From the NCBI RefSeq assembly GCF_900169145.1, contig NZ_FXZD01000001.1, forward strand, positions 372,001-436,000: 64,000 nt of DNA, given 5' to 3'. This stretch comes from Brevibacterium antiquum CNRZ 918. GTDB lineage: Bacteria > Actinomycetota > Actinomycetes > Actinomycetales > Brevibacteriaceae. Made by a program: the position numbers and the translations under genes. The notes below the pieces were generated by a model. That model had not been told where the DNA came from. It was given only the letters and a program-made list of their open reading frames with translations, and did no database searches. Of this stretch, positions 6,959 through 16,034 are shown piece by piece (the stretch's first letter is position 1; each line of letters starts with the position of its first letter).

Positions 6959-9691
6959 ATGACTGAATCCATGAGCCCGATCGAACCCTCGGCAGACACC
7001 GAGCCACTGAGTCCCTCGGCAGCCTACGCCGACTATCGAGACAGGGCGGAGAAGGCACAGACTCCCTTGGGGCGGTTCGCCGCCAGGACCGGCTTCGAGC
7101 TCGACGACTTCCAACTCGAAGCCTGCACTCAGCTGCAGGAGGGCAAAGATGTCCTCGTCACGGCCCCCACCGGTGCCGGCAAGACTCTGATTGCGGAATT
7201 CGCTGTCGAGCTGGCCAGGGACGAAGGCAAACGGGTCTTCTACACCACGCCAATCAAGGCACTGAGCAACCAGAAGTTCAACGACCTCATGGACGTCCAC
7301 GGTGTCGAAAACGTCGGCCTGCTCACTGGTGACACCTCGATCCGGCGCGATGCGCCGATCATCGTCATGACCACAGAAGTCCTGCGCAACATGCTGTACA
7401 ACGATCTGTCGGGACTGGCCGACCTCGGGTTCGTCGTCCTCGACGAGGTTCACTACCTCGCCGATCGTTTCCGCGGTCCGGTATGGGAAGAAGTCATCAT
7501 CCACCTGCCGGACCGGGTGCAGATGGTGTCGCTGTCAGCGACCGTATCCAACGTTGAAGAGTTCGGCGCCTGGCTGCGTGAGGTGCGCGGACCCACAACC
7601 GTCGTGTCCACCTCTCATCGCCCCGTGCCGTTGGTCAACCATGTCCTCGTCGGCCATCGCATGTACGATCTGTTCACCCACCACGACTCCGACCGGATTG
7701 ATCCTGCTCTCAACCATGCGACCCGGACCCATGGTGGGCCCCGCTCGAAGCGCGAACGAGCCACCCGTGCCCGCTTCCGCAGGCCCAGCCGCACCCAGGT
7801 CGTGTCCTCTCTGGCCGAGACCGGGATGCTGCCGGCGATCATGTTCATCTTCTCCCGCAACGCCTGCGACGAGGCGGTGGAACAGTATCTGGCCTCCGGC
7901 TTCGACCTGAACTCCCGCGAAGAGAAGGTCATCGTCAATGCCGCACTCGAAAAGCTGCGCGATGAGCTCGCCAGCGAGGATCTGGGCATCCTCGGATTCC
8001 ACTCGTTCCGGGAAGGTCTGCTGCTTGGAGTCGCCGCCCACCACGCGGGAATGATCCCGCAGTTCAAACAGCTCGTCGAGGAACTCTTCTCCCAGGGCAT
8101 CATCAAGGTCATCTTCGCCACGGAGACCCTGGCGCTGGGCATCAACATGCCTGCACGCACGGTCGTCCTTGAAAAGCTGGTGAAGTTCAACGGTGAGGCT
8201 CATGTCTCGATCACGCCAGGGGAGTACACCCAGCTGACCGGACGCGCCGGGCGCCGCGGCATCGACCAGATCGGCCACGCCGTCGTCATCTGGCACCCCA
8301 GCTTCGAAGTCAACGAGATCGCAGGGCTCGCCTCCAACCGTTCCTACTCGCTCAACTCTGCGTTCGGACCCACCTACAATATGACGGCGAATCTGCTCTC
8401 GCGGATGAGCTCCGCGGAAGCCGCGAAGGTCCTTGAGACCTCGTTCGCACAGTTCCAGGCCGACAAGGCCGTCGTAGGGTTGGCGAAGAAGGTGCGGAAG
8501 AACGAAACGACGATCGGGGCCTACGAGAAGTCGATGCAGTGCGAACTCGGAGACTTCGCGGAGTATGCGCGTCTGCGACAGGCCATCAGCGATACCGAGA
8601 AACAGGAGACTCGCACCAAGTCGAAGAACCGGCAACGTGAGATCCTCGAGTCGCTGAGTACGCTCAAGATCGGCGATGTCGTCACCCTGCCCGCGAAGCG
8701 AGTCGAGGGCACTGCTGTCATCATCGCGCCCATGAGCTCCCGCGATGGGAGTTCACGGCTGCCGACGGTGCTGACCGAGCAGGGCAAAGTCTGGCACCTG
8801 AGACCCCACGAGGTGACTGAACCGCTGGCAGCACAGGGCCGGGTCCGTGTGCCGAAGAAGTTCAATCACAGGCAGGCGGGGGATCGCCGGCAGCTGCTGG
8901 GCATCCTCAACGATGCCAAATACGAGGGCAAGGTCGATCCCCAGGCGCAGTGGGAATCCTCATCCGGTGCGTCTGGCGTCAGCTCGAGCGTGGCGGAGAT
9001 GACTGAGCAGCTGCGAGCCCATCCCTGCCACGAGTGCCCGGACCGCGAAATGCACGCCAGGTGGGCCAACCGAGCGGCCAAGCTGGTCAAGGAGAACGAT
9101 TCGCTCATCGCCCGGATCGAGGGCCGAACGACGTCGATCGCTCTGGTCTTCGAACGCGTTCAAGACGTGCTGCGCACCCTTGGTTTCGATCCCGAGCGCT
9201 CCGATATGCTGCGACGGATCTACGGGGAGCGTGACCTGCTCGTGGCGCTGACCATTCGCGAGGGCCTGTGGGACAATCTCGTCGAACCCGAACTCGCGGC
9301 ATTCGCCTCATGCTTCGTCTTCCAGTCCCGGCGCGGTGACACCCTCCATCCGGAACGCGCCCCGAGCCGCGATCTCAAGGTCAACGGTGATGAGGCGGTG
9401 ACGATCTGGCGCAAGCTGTTCCAACTTGAGGAGCAGTACGCCCTGTCGACGACGCAGGAACCCGACCGGGGACTGTTCAAACCGATGTACCGCTGGACCG
9501 AAGGCAAGAACCTCGCCGACTCTCTGCGCGGCACAGATATCGCTGCCGGGGACTTCGTGCGTTGGGCCAAGCAGAGCCTTGACCTGCTCGGTCAGGTCGC
9601 CGAGGTGGCCGAGGTGGCCGAGCCGGACACTGCAGTGCGCATCCGTCGCACAATTGAAGCGATCCGCCGCGGAGTCGTCGCCGACTCCTGA
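6959..9691 (+). CDS. helY: Ski2/Mtr4-like DEAD-box helicase HelY
   Basis: A superfamily 2 helicase of the Ski2-like group, 910 residues from the ATG at 6959, which follows GAGAGAAG; an in-frame TTG at 6944 overlaps tatC and is the alternative. Motif I is APTGAGKT (about residues 69-76), motif II DEVH in VLDEVHYL, motif III SLSATVSN, and motif VI LTGRAGRRGID. The C-terminal third carries the DSHCT-type domain (DTAVRIRRTIEAIRRGVV). A short Val-Ala-Glu triplet repeat occurs near the end. The family unwinds RNA or DNA/RNA duplexes in vitro; its cellular role in actinobacteria is poorly known. The position after tatC matches mycobacteria. Confidence 0.92.
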   Translation: MTESMSPIEPSADTEPLSPSAAYADYRDRAEKAQTPLGRFAARTGFELDDFQLEACTQLQEGKDVLVTAPTGAGKTLIAEFAVELARDEGKRVFYTTPIKALSNQKFNDLMDVHGVENVGLLTGDTSIRRDAPIIVMTTEVLRNMLYNDLSGLADLGFVVLDEVHYLADRFRGPVWEEVIIHLPDRVQMVSLSATVSNVEEFGAWLREVRGPTTVVSTSHRPVPLVNHVLVGHRMYDLFTHHDSDRIDPALNHATRTHGGPRSKRERATRARFRRPSRTQVVSSLAETGMLPAIMFIFSRNACDEAVEQYLASGFDLNSREEKVIVNAALEKLRDELASEDLGILGFHSFREGLLLGVAAHHAGMIPQFKQLVEELFSQGIIKVIFATETLALGINMPARTVVLEKLVKFNGEAHVSITPGEYTQLTGRAGRRGIDQIGHAVVIWHPSFEVNEIAGLASNRSYSLNSAFGPTYNMTANLLSRMSSAEAAKVLETSFAQFQADKAVVGLAKKVRKNETTIGAYEKSMQCELGDFAEYARLRQAISDTEKQETRTKSKNRQREILESLSTLKIGDVVTLPAKRVEGTAVIIAPMSSRDGSSRLPTVLTEQGKVWHLRPHEVTEPLAAQGRVRVPKKFNHRQAGDRRQLLGILNDAKYEGKVDPQAQWESSSGASGVSSSVAEMTEQLRAHPCHECPDREMHARWANRAAKLVKENDSLIARIEGRTTSIALVFERVQDVLRTLGFDPERSDMLRRIYGERDLLVALTIREGLWDNLVEPELAAFASCFVFQSRRGDTLHPERAPSRDLKVNGDEAVTIWRKLFQLEEQYALSTTQEPDRGLFKPMYRWTEGKNLADSLRGTDIAAGDFVRWAKQSLDLLGQVAEVAEVAEPDTAVRIRRTIEAIRRGVVADS

Positions 9692-9739
9692 CCGGCAGAT
9701 CGTCCCCGACCTCAGCGGTGGGGTATGAACCTCAGCGAC

Positions 9740-9769
9740 GGGCCCGCCTTCCCCGATGGAGGCGGACCC
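9740..9769. terminator. Hairpin between convergent helY and secA2
   Basis: Two 10-base arms (GGGCCCGCCT and AGGCGGACCC) with one mismatch and a 10-base loop lie in the 87-base gap between the two convergent genes. There is no T-run, as is usual in high-GC actinobacteria; it could serve both strands. Confidence 0.6.
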
Positions 9770-9778
9770 AGATGCGTC

Positions 9779-12040
9779 TCAGCGCTTGACCTTCTTGACG
9801 ATGTTCTCGATGTCGGAGCCGAACGCGCTCTCCGTCGTCAGGTAGGTCCACGTTGACGAGGGTCGTTTGAGCCCGTGAGATGCCAGGTCGATTCCGGTAT
9901 CCGTGAACTCTGCCTCTTCGACCGTCGACGCCGAATCTTCAATGACGTCGGACCAGAACGAGGAGAAGATGCGGATCGACTCCGTATTGAACGCCTCATG
10001 CGGTTTTTCACGTGCGAAGGTGCGCAGATGGATGCCCTCGCGCAGATCGTTGAGGAAGGCGAGGTGGTCGACCCAGCGCGCGTCGAGATGGAACAGCATC
10101 ACTTCGCGCAGGGTTGCGTCGACGAGCTCCTGCGAGTGCTCGGCCGACAGATCCTTCGCCACATCGCCGAGACGCTCCTTGAGTTCGTTGATCGCCTCAT
10201 CATCGACACGCAGCTCCCGGCGTCGGGTGAGGACGAGGTCGCGCTGCTTGGCCATCAGCTCGTTGAACTTCCAGGTGTCGCGGTGCAGTGCCGTATTCTG
10301 ACCTTCAGCAACGCGCTGAGCGTGCTCGACGAGACCCAGCGCCCGCTTTGACTCGATCCATCCGGTCTCGTCTCCCTCGGAGACGAACCGTTGGATCTCG
10401 GGCACACGTGTCAACAGCTCATCTTCGAGGCTGGTGAAGAACACTGACGTTCCCGGATCACCCTGGCGTCCTGCACGACCACGCAACTGGTCATCAAGAC
10501 GTGAGGACAGGTAGCGCCCGGCGCCGATGACCAGCAGGCCGCCGGCATCGGCGACGCTGTCGTCGGCCAGGCGGATATCGGTGCCGCGCCCGGCCATCTG
10601 GGTCGACACTGTGACAGCCCCAGGGGCGCCGGCAGCCGCGATGACCTCAGCTTCGAGCGAATCGTCCTTGGCATTGAGAACCGTCACCTCGATGCCGCGT
10701 TCGATCAGTCGTGCCGACAGCGATTCACTTTCTGCCACTGACGAAGTGCCGATGAGCACGGGACGATCCTTGGCATGGTTCTCGGCGACCTCGTCGACGA
10801 TCGCGCGTTCCTTCGACTCCTGATACGTGTAGAGCCGGTCGGATTCGTCGTTGCGGATGACAGGCAAATGCGTGTCGACGGGGACGATCTCAAGGTTGTA
10901 GAACTCGCGCAGGTCATCTCCGACAGCCAGCGCGGTTCCCGTCATTCCGCAGACGGTCTCGTAGCCGTGGATGAGCTCTTCGACGGTCATCTGGTCGAGG
11001 ATCTCGCCGCTTTCAGTGGTTCCCACGCCCTCTTTGGCCTCAACTGCTGCCTGCAGTCCGTCAGGCCAGCGCTGCAGTTCGGCCACGCGCCCACGGGAAG
11101 CCGAGATGAGTTTGACCCGGCCGTCGACGACAAGATAATCGACATCACGTTTGACCAAGGACTTCGCATACAGGGCCAGGTTGACGGCGGCGAGATTGGA
11201 CGCGTCTTCTCCGAAGAGCTCGACTTCGAGTTCGGCTTCGACGCGGTTGATTCCTCCGTCGGTGAGGGAGACGGCTTGGTGATCCGGACTGATTTCGTAA
11301 TCGACGTCGGGGTGCAGCGTCTCGACGAGTGCCGCGATCTGAGCGTTGGCGTCTTCGACGCTGGCCGATCCGGCGAGGACGAGCGGGACACGTGCCTCGT
11401 CGATGAGCACCGAGTCAGCTTCGTCGACGATGACGACGTCACGATCTGGGACGCGAATCTGGTCATCGTCGGTGACGAAACGGTCGCGCAGGACGTCGAA
11501 GCCGACCTCTGTCACGGAAGCGTAGAGAACCTCAGCACCATAGGCTTCACGCCGCTCGGCCTCACTCTGAGTGCCGGAGATCGACGCTGACGTCACACCA
11601 AGGAGCTCGAAGAGAGGCTTCATCCAGGTGCGGTCGCGGACAGCGAGGTAGTCGTTGACGCTGACTACGTGGACTCGGCGACCCTGCAGAGCGTATCCGG
11701 CGGCGGCGAGAGCACCGACGAGGGTCTTCCCCTCACCGGTGGCCATCTGCACGATATTCGCCTGCAACAGTCCGACGAGGCCCTTGATCTGCGTATCATA
11801 GGCGCGCTCGTCGAGTGATCGCTCGGCTGCCTCGCGGGCCAGTGCACAGTAGCGAACGAGATTCTCCTGCACAGGGCCGGAGGTGAAGATGTCGGCTGCG
11901 GCCTCTGTCAGCCCTTTATCATCCAGCTCCGCGTACTCACGACTCGCGGCCGTCATATCGTCGGCGGCCCTGTCGAACCATCCCGTGGCTTTGTCGGCCT
12001 GTGCGCCGGGTCGGTTGAGCAGTCGTGAAAAGAATCCCAT
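9779..12040 (-). CDS. secA2: Accessory Sec translocase ATPase SecA2
   Basis: SecA2 powers export of a subset of proteins alongside the housekeeping SecA1 in actinobacteria. The product is 753 residues, shorter than SecA1 (about 900) and without the C-terminal zinc-binding tail. Walker A is MATGEGKT at residues 99-106, Walker B VIVDEADSV, and the second nucleotide-binding motif reads QMAGRGTDI, then GRAGRQGDPG. The pre-protein cross-linking region is present but short. It converges on helY and starts 43 bases after the stop of the exonuclease fusion on the same strand, so the two may be co-transcribed. In Mycobacterium secA2 lies elsewhere, so its place in this block is lineage-specific. Confidence 0.9.
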   Translation of the reverse strand: MGFFSRLLNRPGAQADKATGWFDRAADDMTAASREYAELDDKGLTEAAADIFTSGPVQENLVRYCALAREAAERSLDERAYDTQIKGLVGLLQANIVQMATGEGKTLVGALAAAGYALQGRRVHVVSVNDYLAVRDRTWMKPLFELLGVTSASISGTQSEAERREAYGAEVLYASVTEVGFDVLRDRFVTDDDQIRVPDRDVVIVDEADSVLIDEARVPLVLAGSASVEDANAQIAALVETLHPDVDYEISPDHQAVSLTDGGINRVEAELEVELFGEDASNLAAVNLALYAKSLVKRDVDYLVVDGRVKLISASRGRVAELQRWPDGLQAAVEAKEGVGTTESGEILDQMTVEELIHGYETVCGMTGTALAVGDDLREFYNLEIVPVDTHLPVIRNDESDRLYTYQESKERAIVDEVAENHAKDRPVLIGTSSVAESESLSARLIERGIEVTVLNAKDDSLEAEVIAAAGAPGAVTVSTQMAGRGTDIRLADDSVADAGGLLVIGAGRYLSSRLDDQLRGRAGRQGDPGTSVFFTSLEDELLTRVPEIQRFVSEGDETGWIESKRALGLVEHAQRVAEGQNTALHRDTWKFNELMAKQRDLVLTRRRELRVDDEAINELKERLGDVAKDLSAEHSQELVDATLREVMLFHLDARWVDHLAFLNDLREGIHLRTFAREKPHEAFNTESIRIFSSFWSDVIEDSASTVEEAEFTDTGIDLASHGLKRPSSTWTYLTTESAFGSDIENIVKKVKR

Positions 12041-12082
12041 TATCGTCCTTCGTCGAGTGATGGTCGCAGTTGATTCTATCGT

Positions 12083-13801
12083 TCAGGCCATGGGCCAGGA
12101 GCCATCGACGACGGCTTCGGCGTTGCCCTTTCTGCGCAACCAAGACTGCAGGTCAGCGGCCTGGGCGCGTTTCCATTCGCCTTGGGCAGACATGATTTCG
12201 GCCCGAGTGAGGTTCGCAATTTCTTCCGAGCTCTCGGCCAACGCTCGGGAAATGTCCAGGGCGGCAAGAGCATCCGCGGCGGCATCATGGGCGTCGAGGA
12301 GGGTGACCTTCCACCGCTTGGCTGTCTCGGTCAGGGTCCTCTTGCCCCGTCGGAACTGCTCGACTCGCTTGTCCAAGACAAAGGTATCGACGATCGTCGG
12401 CAGCAGTGCCGGGAGGTCGATGTGGGGCTGATGGCGTGTGACTTCGGCAGCCAAGACGCTGAGGTCGTAGACGATATTGTGGCCGACGACGACGGCGCCT
12501 TCCGATTTGAGATCGGCCAGGACCGTACAGAGCTCGACCACCACGTCTGCCACGGGGGCGCCGTTGGCTTGGGCGAATTCGGTGGAGATTCCGTGAACCG
12601 CCCGGGCCGGTTCGGGTATGACGACCCCAGGGTCGGCCAGCCAGGTGCGTGAGCTGTCGGCGGACTCGACGAATGCTGCGGTCACGATCCTGGCAGTCGA
12701 TGGGTCGACACCGGTCGTCTCGAGATCGAAACCGACCAGCCTCGACTGTGACCACGGTTCGGCAGAGGCCTGGCCCGGAATCGGCGCGGCTGGCGATTGC
12801 GCTGCAGACACCTGGGCATCAGGAGCAGCCGCGCTTGCGCCGGTGGGTATCACGGAGGGCTGTGGCGGTGCACTGGCACCGGAGTCCCTGTCGGCACTGC
12901 CGAGAGCAGAGATGAGGTTGTCGACCGAGCGGCGGATGTTCTGGCCATGGGCTGCCGCCTCGACCGCAGTGCGATCGATCTCACCTGGCACGGAATCGAG
13001 GTCGAGTCCATGAGCCACATCGGTCAGGCACCGCATGACCTCGATGGTCTTGTGGAGCGTCTCCTCTTCTTCGATCAGGGTGGCCGATCGTTTGGGGCTA
13101 AGACCCCCGGTCTTCACACCGGCCTTCGCGGCCTTGAAGATCGATTCGAGGGAACCGAAGTTCGACAGCAGTGTCGCCGCGGTCTTCTCTCCGATCCCCG
13201 GTGCTCCTGGCAGTCCGTCCGAGGGGTCGCCGCGCATGGCGGCGAGCTCACGGTACCGGGTCCCATCGGGCACGCCATAGGCCTCGGGCAGATTGTCTTG
13301 GGTGATGGCTTCCCACTCTCCACCCTTGCGCGGTCGAAGCACACTGACGTCTGTCGCGTTATCGATGAGTGCAAGCAGGTCACGGTCGGGGGAGACGATG
13401 ACCACAGGGGTGCGTGATTGGGCGGCCATGGTCGCGATCACATCGTCAGCCTCAGTGCCGTCCACCTCGGCGATGGGGATTCCTGCGGCACGAAGGACGC
13501 GGGTCATGATCGGCAGCTGCACAGCCAGTTCGGGAGGGATCTCAGTGCCTGCCTCGGCGTCTTTGACCCGAGCCGCCTTGTATTCGGGCATGATCGCTGT
13601 GCGGAAGGCTGGTCGCCAATCCGCGTCCATGGTCGCCACGACTCGCGGGGAGTCGAAGCGGCGAATCATCTGCGCAATCGCATCGAGGACGCCGCGCACG
13701 GCGTTGACCGGCTGGCCTTCGTCGTTGACGATCGAATCGGGGACCGAATAGAAGGCACGGTAGTACAGGGCGGGCGTGTCGATCAGAACCAAGGGCTTCA
13801 C
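12083..13801 (-). CDS. 5'-3' exonuclease fused to a DEDDh 3'-5' exonuclease
   Basis: A continuous 572-residue reading frame joins two nucleases. Residues 1-300 are a FEN-like 5'-3' exonuclease like the N-terminal part of DNA polymerase I: LVLIDTPALYYRAFYS, acidic metal sites in DGTEADD (114-120) and SPDRD (137-141), and the helix-hairpin-helix GLPGAPGIGEKTA (196-208). An Ala/Pro/Ser-rich linker covers about 302-352. Residues 353-572 are a DnaQ-like exonuclease: motif I DLETTG (359-364), motif II GHNIVYDL (440-447), motif III AHDAAAD (504-510). In related genera these are usually two genes. I take GTG 13801 as start; GTG 13816 is possible, and neither has a good ribosome site. There is no polymerase domain. 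Confidence 0.88.
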   Translation of the reverse strand: MKPLVLIDTPALYYRAFYSVPDSIVNDEGQPVNAVRGVLDAIAQMIRRFDSPRVVATMDADWRPAFRTAIMPEYKAARVKDAEAGTEIPPELAVQLPIMTRVLRAAGIPIAEVDGTEADDVIATMAAQSRTPVVIVSPDRDLLALIDNATDVSVLRPRKGGEWEAITQDNLPEAYGVPDGTRYRELAAMRGDPSDGLPGAPGIGEKTAATLLSNFGSLESIFKAAKAGVKTGGLSPKRSATLIEEEETLHKTIEVMRCLTDVAHGLDLDSVPGEIDRTAVEAAAHGQNIRRSVDNLISALGSADRDSGASAPPQPSVIPTGASAAAPDAQVSAAQSPAAPIPGQASAEPWSQSRLVGFDLETTGVDPSTARIVTAAFVESADSSRTWLADPGVVIPEPARAVHGISTEFAQANGAPVADVVVELCTVLADLKSEGAVVVGHNIVYDLSVLAAEVTRHQPHIDLPALLPTIVDTFVLDKRVEQFRRGKRTLTETAKRWKVTLLDAHDAAADALAALDISRALAESSEEIANLTRAEIMSAQGEWKRAQAADLQSWLRRKGNAEAVVDGSWPMA

Positions 13802-13872
13802 ACTCGATGACGATACCCGACGCCGCTGACTCGAGTGCAAAGACGTGGACTCAGAGGTGTAGCCTGTCGGCT

Positions 13873-14832
13873 GTGACTATGTACTTTGGTGGAGATGTAT
13901 ACAGCAGTGTCGACCCCTTTGCGACTGCCTTGGGCACGAAGGACGGGACGGTCTCGTTCATCGGCTCGGATGAGGCCGCACTCGCATCGGAGCCGAACGC
14001 AATCAACCTCGACGGGGACTTTCTCACCCCAGGTTTCGTTCATGGGGGACTGGTTCTTCACGAGGGTGCTCCCGACGGTGACCGGCTCATCGAGTCCGGA
14101 TTCACCCACGTGCACGTCCTCGGCACCGCCGAGGCTGTGCGGGACTTCCGGGCACGTGCACCGAAGGGGCTGAGGATCATCGCATATCCCCAGCTCAGCT
14201 CCGAGACCGCTCCAGCGACGGACCCGGCCACGGACAGAGCCAGCATCGCAGCAGCCGACTTCCTTGGCCTCGAGACGATGCCCGAGACTTCCCTATACAT
14301 CGATGTCGAGTCGAACCAGCGCCTCGGCGAGGTCCTGGACCGCGTCCACGACCATGCTGCACTGGCCCAGCGCAACGGATATCGCCTGCTGCTGAACTTC
14401 AGTGTCAACGAGGAGTTCGTCACGCCGTTGGGGTATTCCGGCATCGCGTTGACTCTCGACCCCGCGCGGCCGCAGCCTCTGGCGCGGCTGCTCTCGGCAG
14501 GTGCTCAGGTGTCGTGGACCGACTCACAGGACTCACCGTGGGCCACCGTGCGCTCGGCTGTTGTCGGCGACAGTGGAATCGGAGCACGAGCGGCATTCAA
14601 CGCAGCCACCCGGTTCGCTCACCGGGCCGCCGGCAACCCGGACGGTGGGGTCCTCGCACCCGGAGCCGACGCGGACTTCGTCCGTTGGCAGGTCGAACGA
14701 CTCGTCGTTCAGGTTGCAGATGCACGCGTTGCCGCGTGGAGCACCGATCCGCGCTCGGGCACCCCTGGCCTGCCAGAGCTCTCACCCGACGTGCCCCTGC
14801 CGACCCGGATTGCACTCAGCGAAGACGCGTAG
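13873..14832 (+). CDS. Amidohydrolase-like protein lacking the metal-binding HxH
   Basis: A 319-residue protein resembling the composite-domain edges of amidohydrolases such as N-acetylglucosamine-6-phosphate deacetylase. The small beta-sandwich and the phrase LDGDFLTPGFVHGG match the segment where active enzymes carry HxH, but only one histidine is kept. The C-terminal GVLAPGADADFVRW is the usual closing strand of the family. Metal ligands expected later in the barrel are not obvious, so it may be a diverged or inactive member. The GTG at 13873 gives the best family start and has no clear ribosome site, so translation may be leaderless. It diverges from the exonuclease fusion, and a hairpin follows 88 bases downstream. 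Confidence 0.7.
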   Translation: MTMYFGGDVYSSVDPFATALGTKDGTVSFIGSDEAALASEPNAINLDGDFLTPGFVHGGLVLHEGAPDGDRLIESGFTHVHVLGTAEAVRDFRARAPKGLRIIAYPQLSSETAPATDPATDRASIAAADFLGLETMPETSLYIDVESNQRLGEVLDRVHDHAALAQRNGYRLLLNFSVNEEFVTPLGYSGIALTLDPARPQPLARLLSAGAQVSWTDSQDSPWATVRSAVVGDSGIGARAAFNAATRFAHRAAGNPDGGVLAPGADADFVRWQVERLVVQVADARVAAWSTDPRSGTPGLPELSPDVPLPTRIALSEDA

Positions 14833-14920
14833 AACCCGGCGCCCCGGCGATTTCGGCAACTGATCTCGAGAATCAAGACGACACGCCGAGGGTAAAGTAT
14901 TTGAGTTCTTCTGCCTTGCG

Positions 14921-14956
14921 TCTGACCTGGAGATTTGAACATAACTCCAGGTCAGA
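14921..14956. terminator. 12-bp perfect hairpin downstream of the amidohydrolase-like gene
   Basis: Arms TCTGACCTGGAG (14921-14932) and CTCCAGGTCAGA (14945-14956) enclose a 12-base A/T-rich loop and are followed by GGGATTTTG. This is probably the transcription end of the upstream gene. Confidence 0.6.
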
Positions 14957-15020
14957 GGGATTTTGCAAAGAGCGCGACAGCCACTAGATTCGTTGTTGGC
15001 ATTCCACAGCAGCTGGGATG

Positions 15021-15086
15021 GAGCCGGCACTCTCGTCATTAGATAACTCGTTTCCCAACGTGGTCCGAAGGCGAGAGTGTCGGCTC
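15021..15086 (+). promoter_or_regulatory. Second long inverted repeat just before the mannosyltransferase start
   Basis: GAGCCGGCACTCTCG (15021-15035) can pair with CGAGAGTGTCGGCTC (15072-15086): 15 pairs, one of them G-U if transcribed from the plus strand, across a 36-base loop. It is followed by ATATTTTCC and ends 35 bases before the next start codon. It may be a terminator, or a leader structure that controls the mannosyltransferase; the sequence alone does not decide. Confidence 0.45.
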
Positions 15087-15121
15087 ATATTTTCCCCACT
15101 CCGCGGCGTATCGTGGTGGCC

Positions 15122-15892
15122 GTGGTTTCTAAGACTCTGGTGGTCATTCCCACCTACAACGAACGACTCGCTCTACCGGTGACACTGTCCGGGCTGTTCG
15201 AGGTTCAGCCCGAAGTCGACGTTCTCGTCGTCGACGACGGCTCACCCGACGGCACCGGTGACTGGGTCGATGAGCAGGCACGCACCGATAAGCGTCTGCA
15301 CGTTCTGCACCGCAGTGAGAAGTCCGGTCTGGGGATGGCTTACATCGCCGGATTCGAATGGGCGCTGGAACGCGACTACGACATCATCTGCGAGTTCGAC
15401 GCCGATGGATCTCACCGCCCACTGGACCTCGGGCAGCTCTTGGCCGTCGCCCAGACGGGTCATGCCGACCTCGTCATCGGCTCGAGGTGGGTCCGCGGCG
15501 GAGCCATCGTGGACTGGCCTCGCTCACGATTCTTCCTCTCCCGCGCAGCCAACATCTACGTCAACGCAGCGATAGGTCTCGGGGTCAAGGATGCGACAGC
15601 AGGATTTCGTGCTTACTCGTGGGAGGTTCTGCAGAACCTCGACCTCTCGGGAGTGCAGTCCCAGGGGTACTGCTTCCAGATCGACATGACCTACCGCACC
15701 GTCGAAGCCGGATTTCGCGTGGCCGAGGTTCCCATCGTCTTTGTCGAACGCGAACTGGGCGAGTCGAAGATGAGCGGATCAATCATCTCCGAGGCGTTCA
15801 CCAAGGTGGCCGGCTGGGGGCTGACGCGCCGCAGTCGACAGGCTCGAGGCGCATTCGAGCGCCTCACTGCTCGCCGCAGTCCGACTGTCTGA
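15122..15892 (+). CDS. Polyprenol monophosphomannose synthase (GT2)
   Basis: A family 2 glycosyltransferase that moves mannose from GDP-mannose to polyprenol phosphate, giving the lipid donor for mannolipids and protein mannosylation. The product is about 256 residues without a C-terminal membrane domain, like the catalytic part of mycobacterial Ppm1. Motifs: VVIPTYNER at the start, VVDDGSPDGT for nucleotide binding, EFDADGSHRP as the DXD-type metal site, and a C-terminal VPIVFVERELGESKM. I take GTG 15122, preceded by GGTGG; GTGs at 15113 and 15116 are alternatives. No acyltransferase domain is fused or adjacent. A strong hairpin follows. Confidence 0.88.
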   Translation: MVSKTLVVIPTYNERLALPVTLSGLFEVQPEVDVLVVDDGSPDGTGDWVDEQARTDKRLHVLHRSEKSGLGMAYIAGFEWALERDYDIICEFDADGSHRPLDLGQLLAVAQTGHADLVIGSRWVRGGAIVDWPRSRFFLSRAANIYVNAAIGLGVKDATAGFRAYSWEVLQNLDLSGVQSQGYCFQIDMTYRTVEAGFRVAEVPIVFVERELGESKMSGSIISEAFTKVAGWGLTRRSRQARGAFERLTARRSPTV

Positions 15893-15953
15893 GGACCTTG
15901 GCTGCACGGGCGCTGCTCGACGGCAGAGAGCGCGAAGAGCGCTCAGGGGCAGA

Positions 15954-15999
15954 CATGGAGGCGGGGCGGTGCGGCGATGCCCGGCGCCCCGCCTCCATG
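15954..15999. terminator. Bidirectional terminator between mannosyltransferase and rbpA
   Basis: A 15-bp perfect stem (CATGGAGGCGGGGCG pairing with its complement at 15985-15999) with a 16-base loop sits between the ends of two convergent genes, followed by TTCAGATTTG. Confidence 0.8.
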
Positions 16000-16034
16000 T
16001 TCAGATTTGCTCGTGTGAGTCAGTGCAGAGGCGA

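Noticed and set aside
9599..9632. Tandem 9-base repeat near the end of helY
   Set aside because: It encodes a short Val-Ala-Glu run within the protein and is likely simple slippage without wider meaning.
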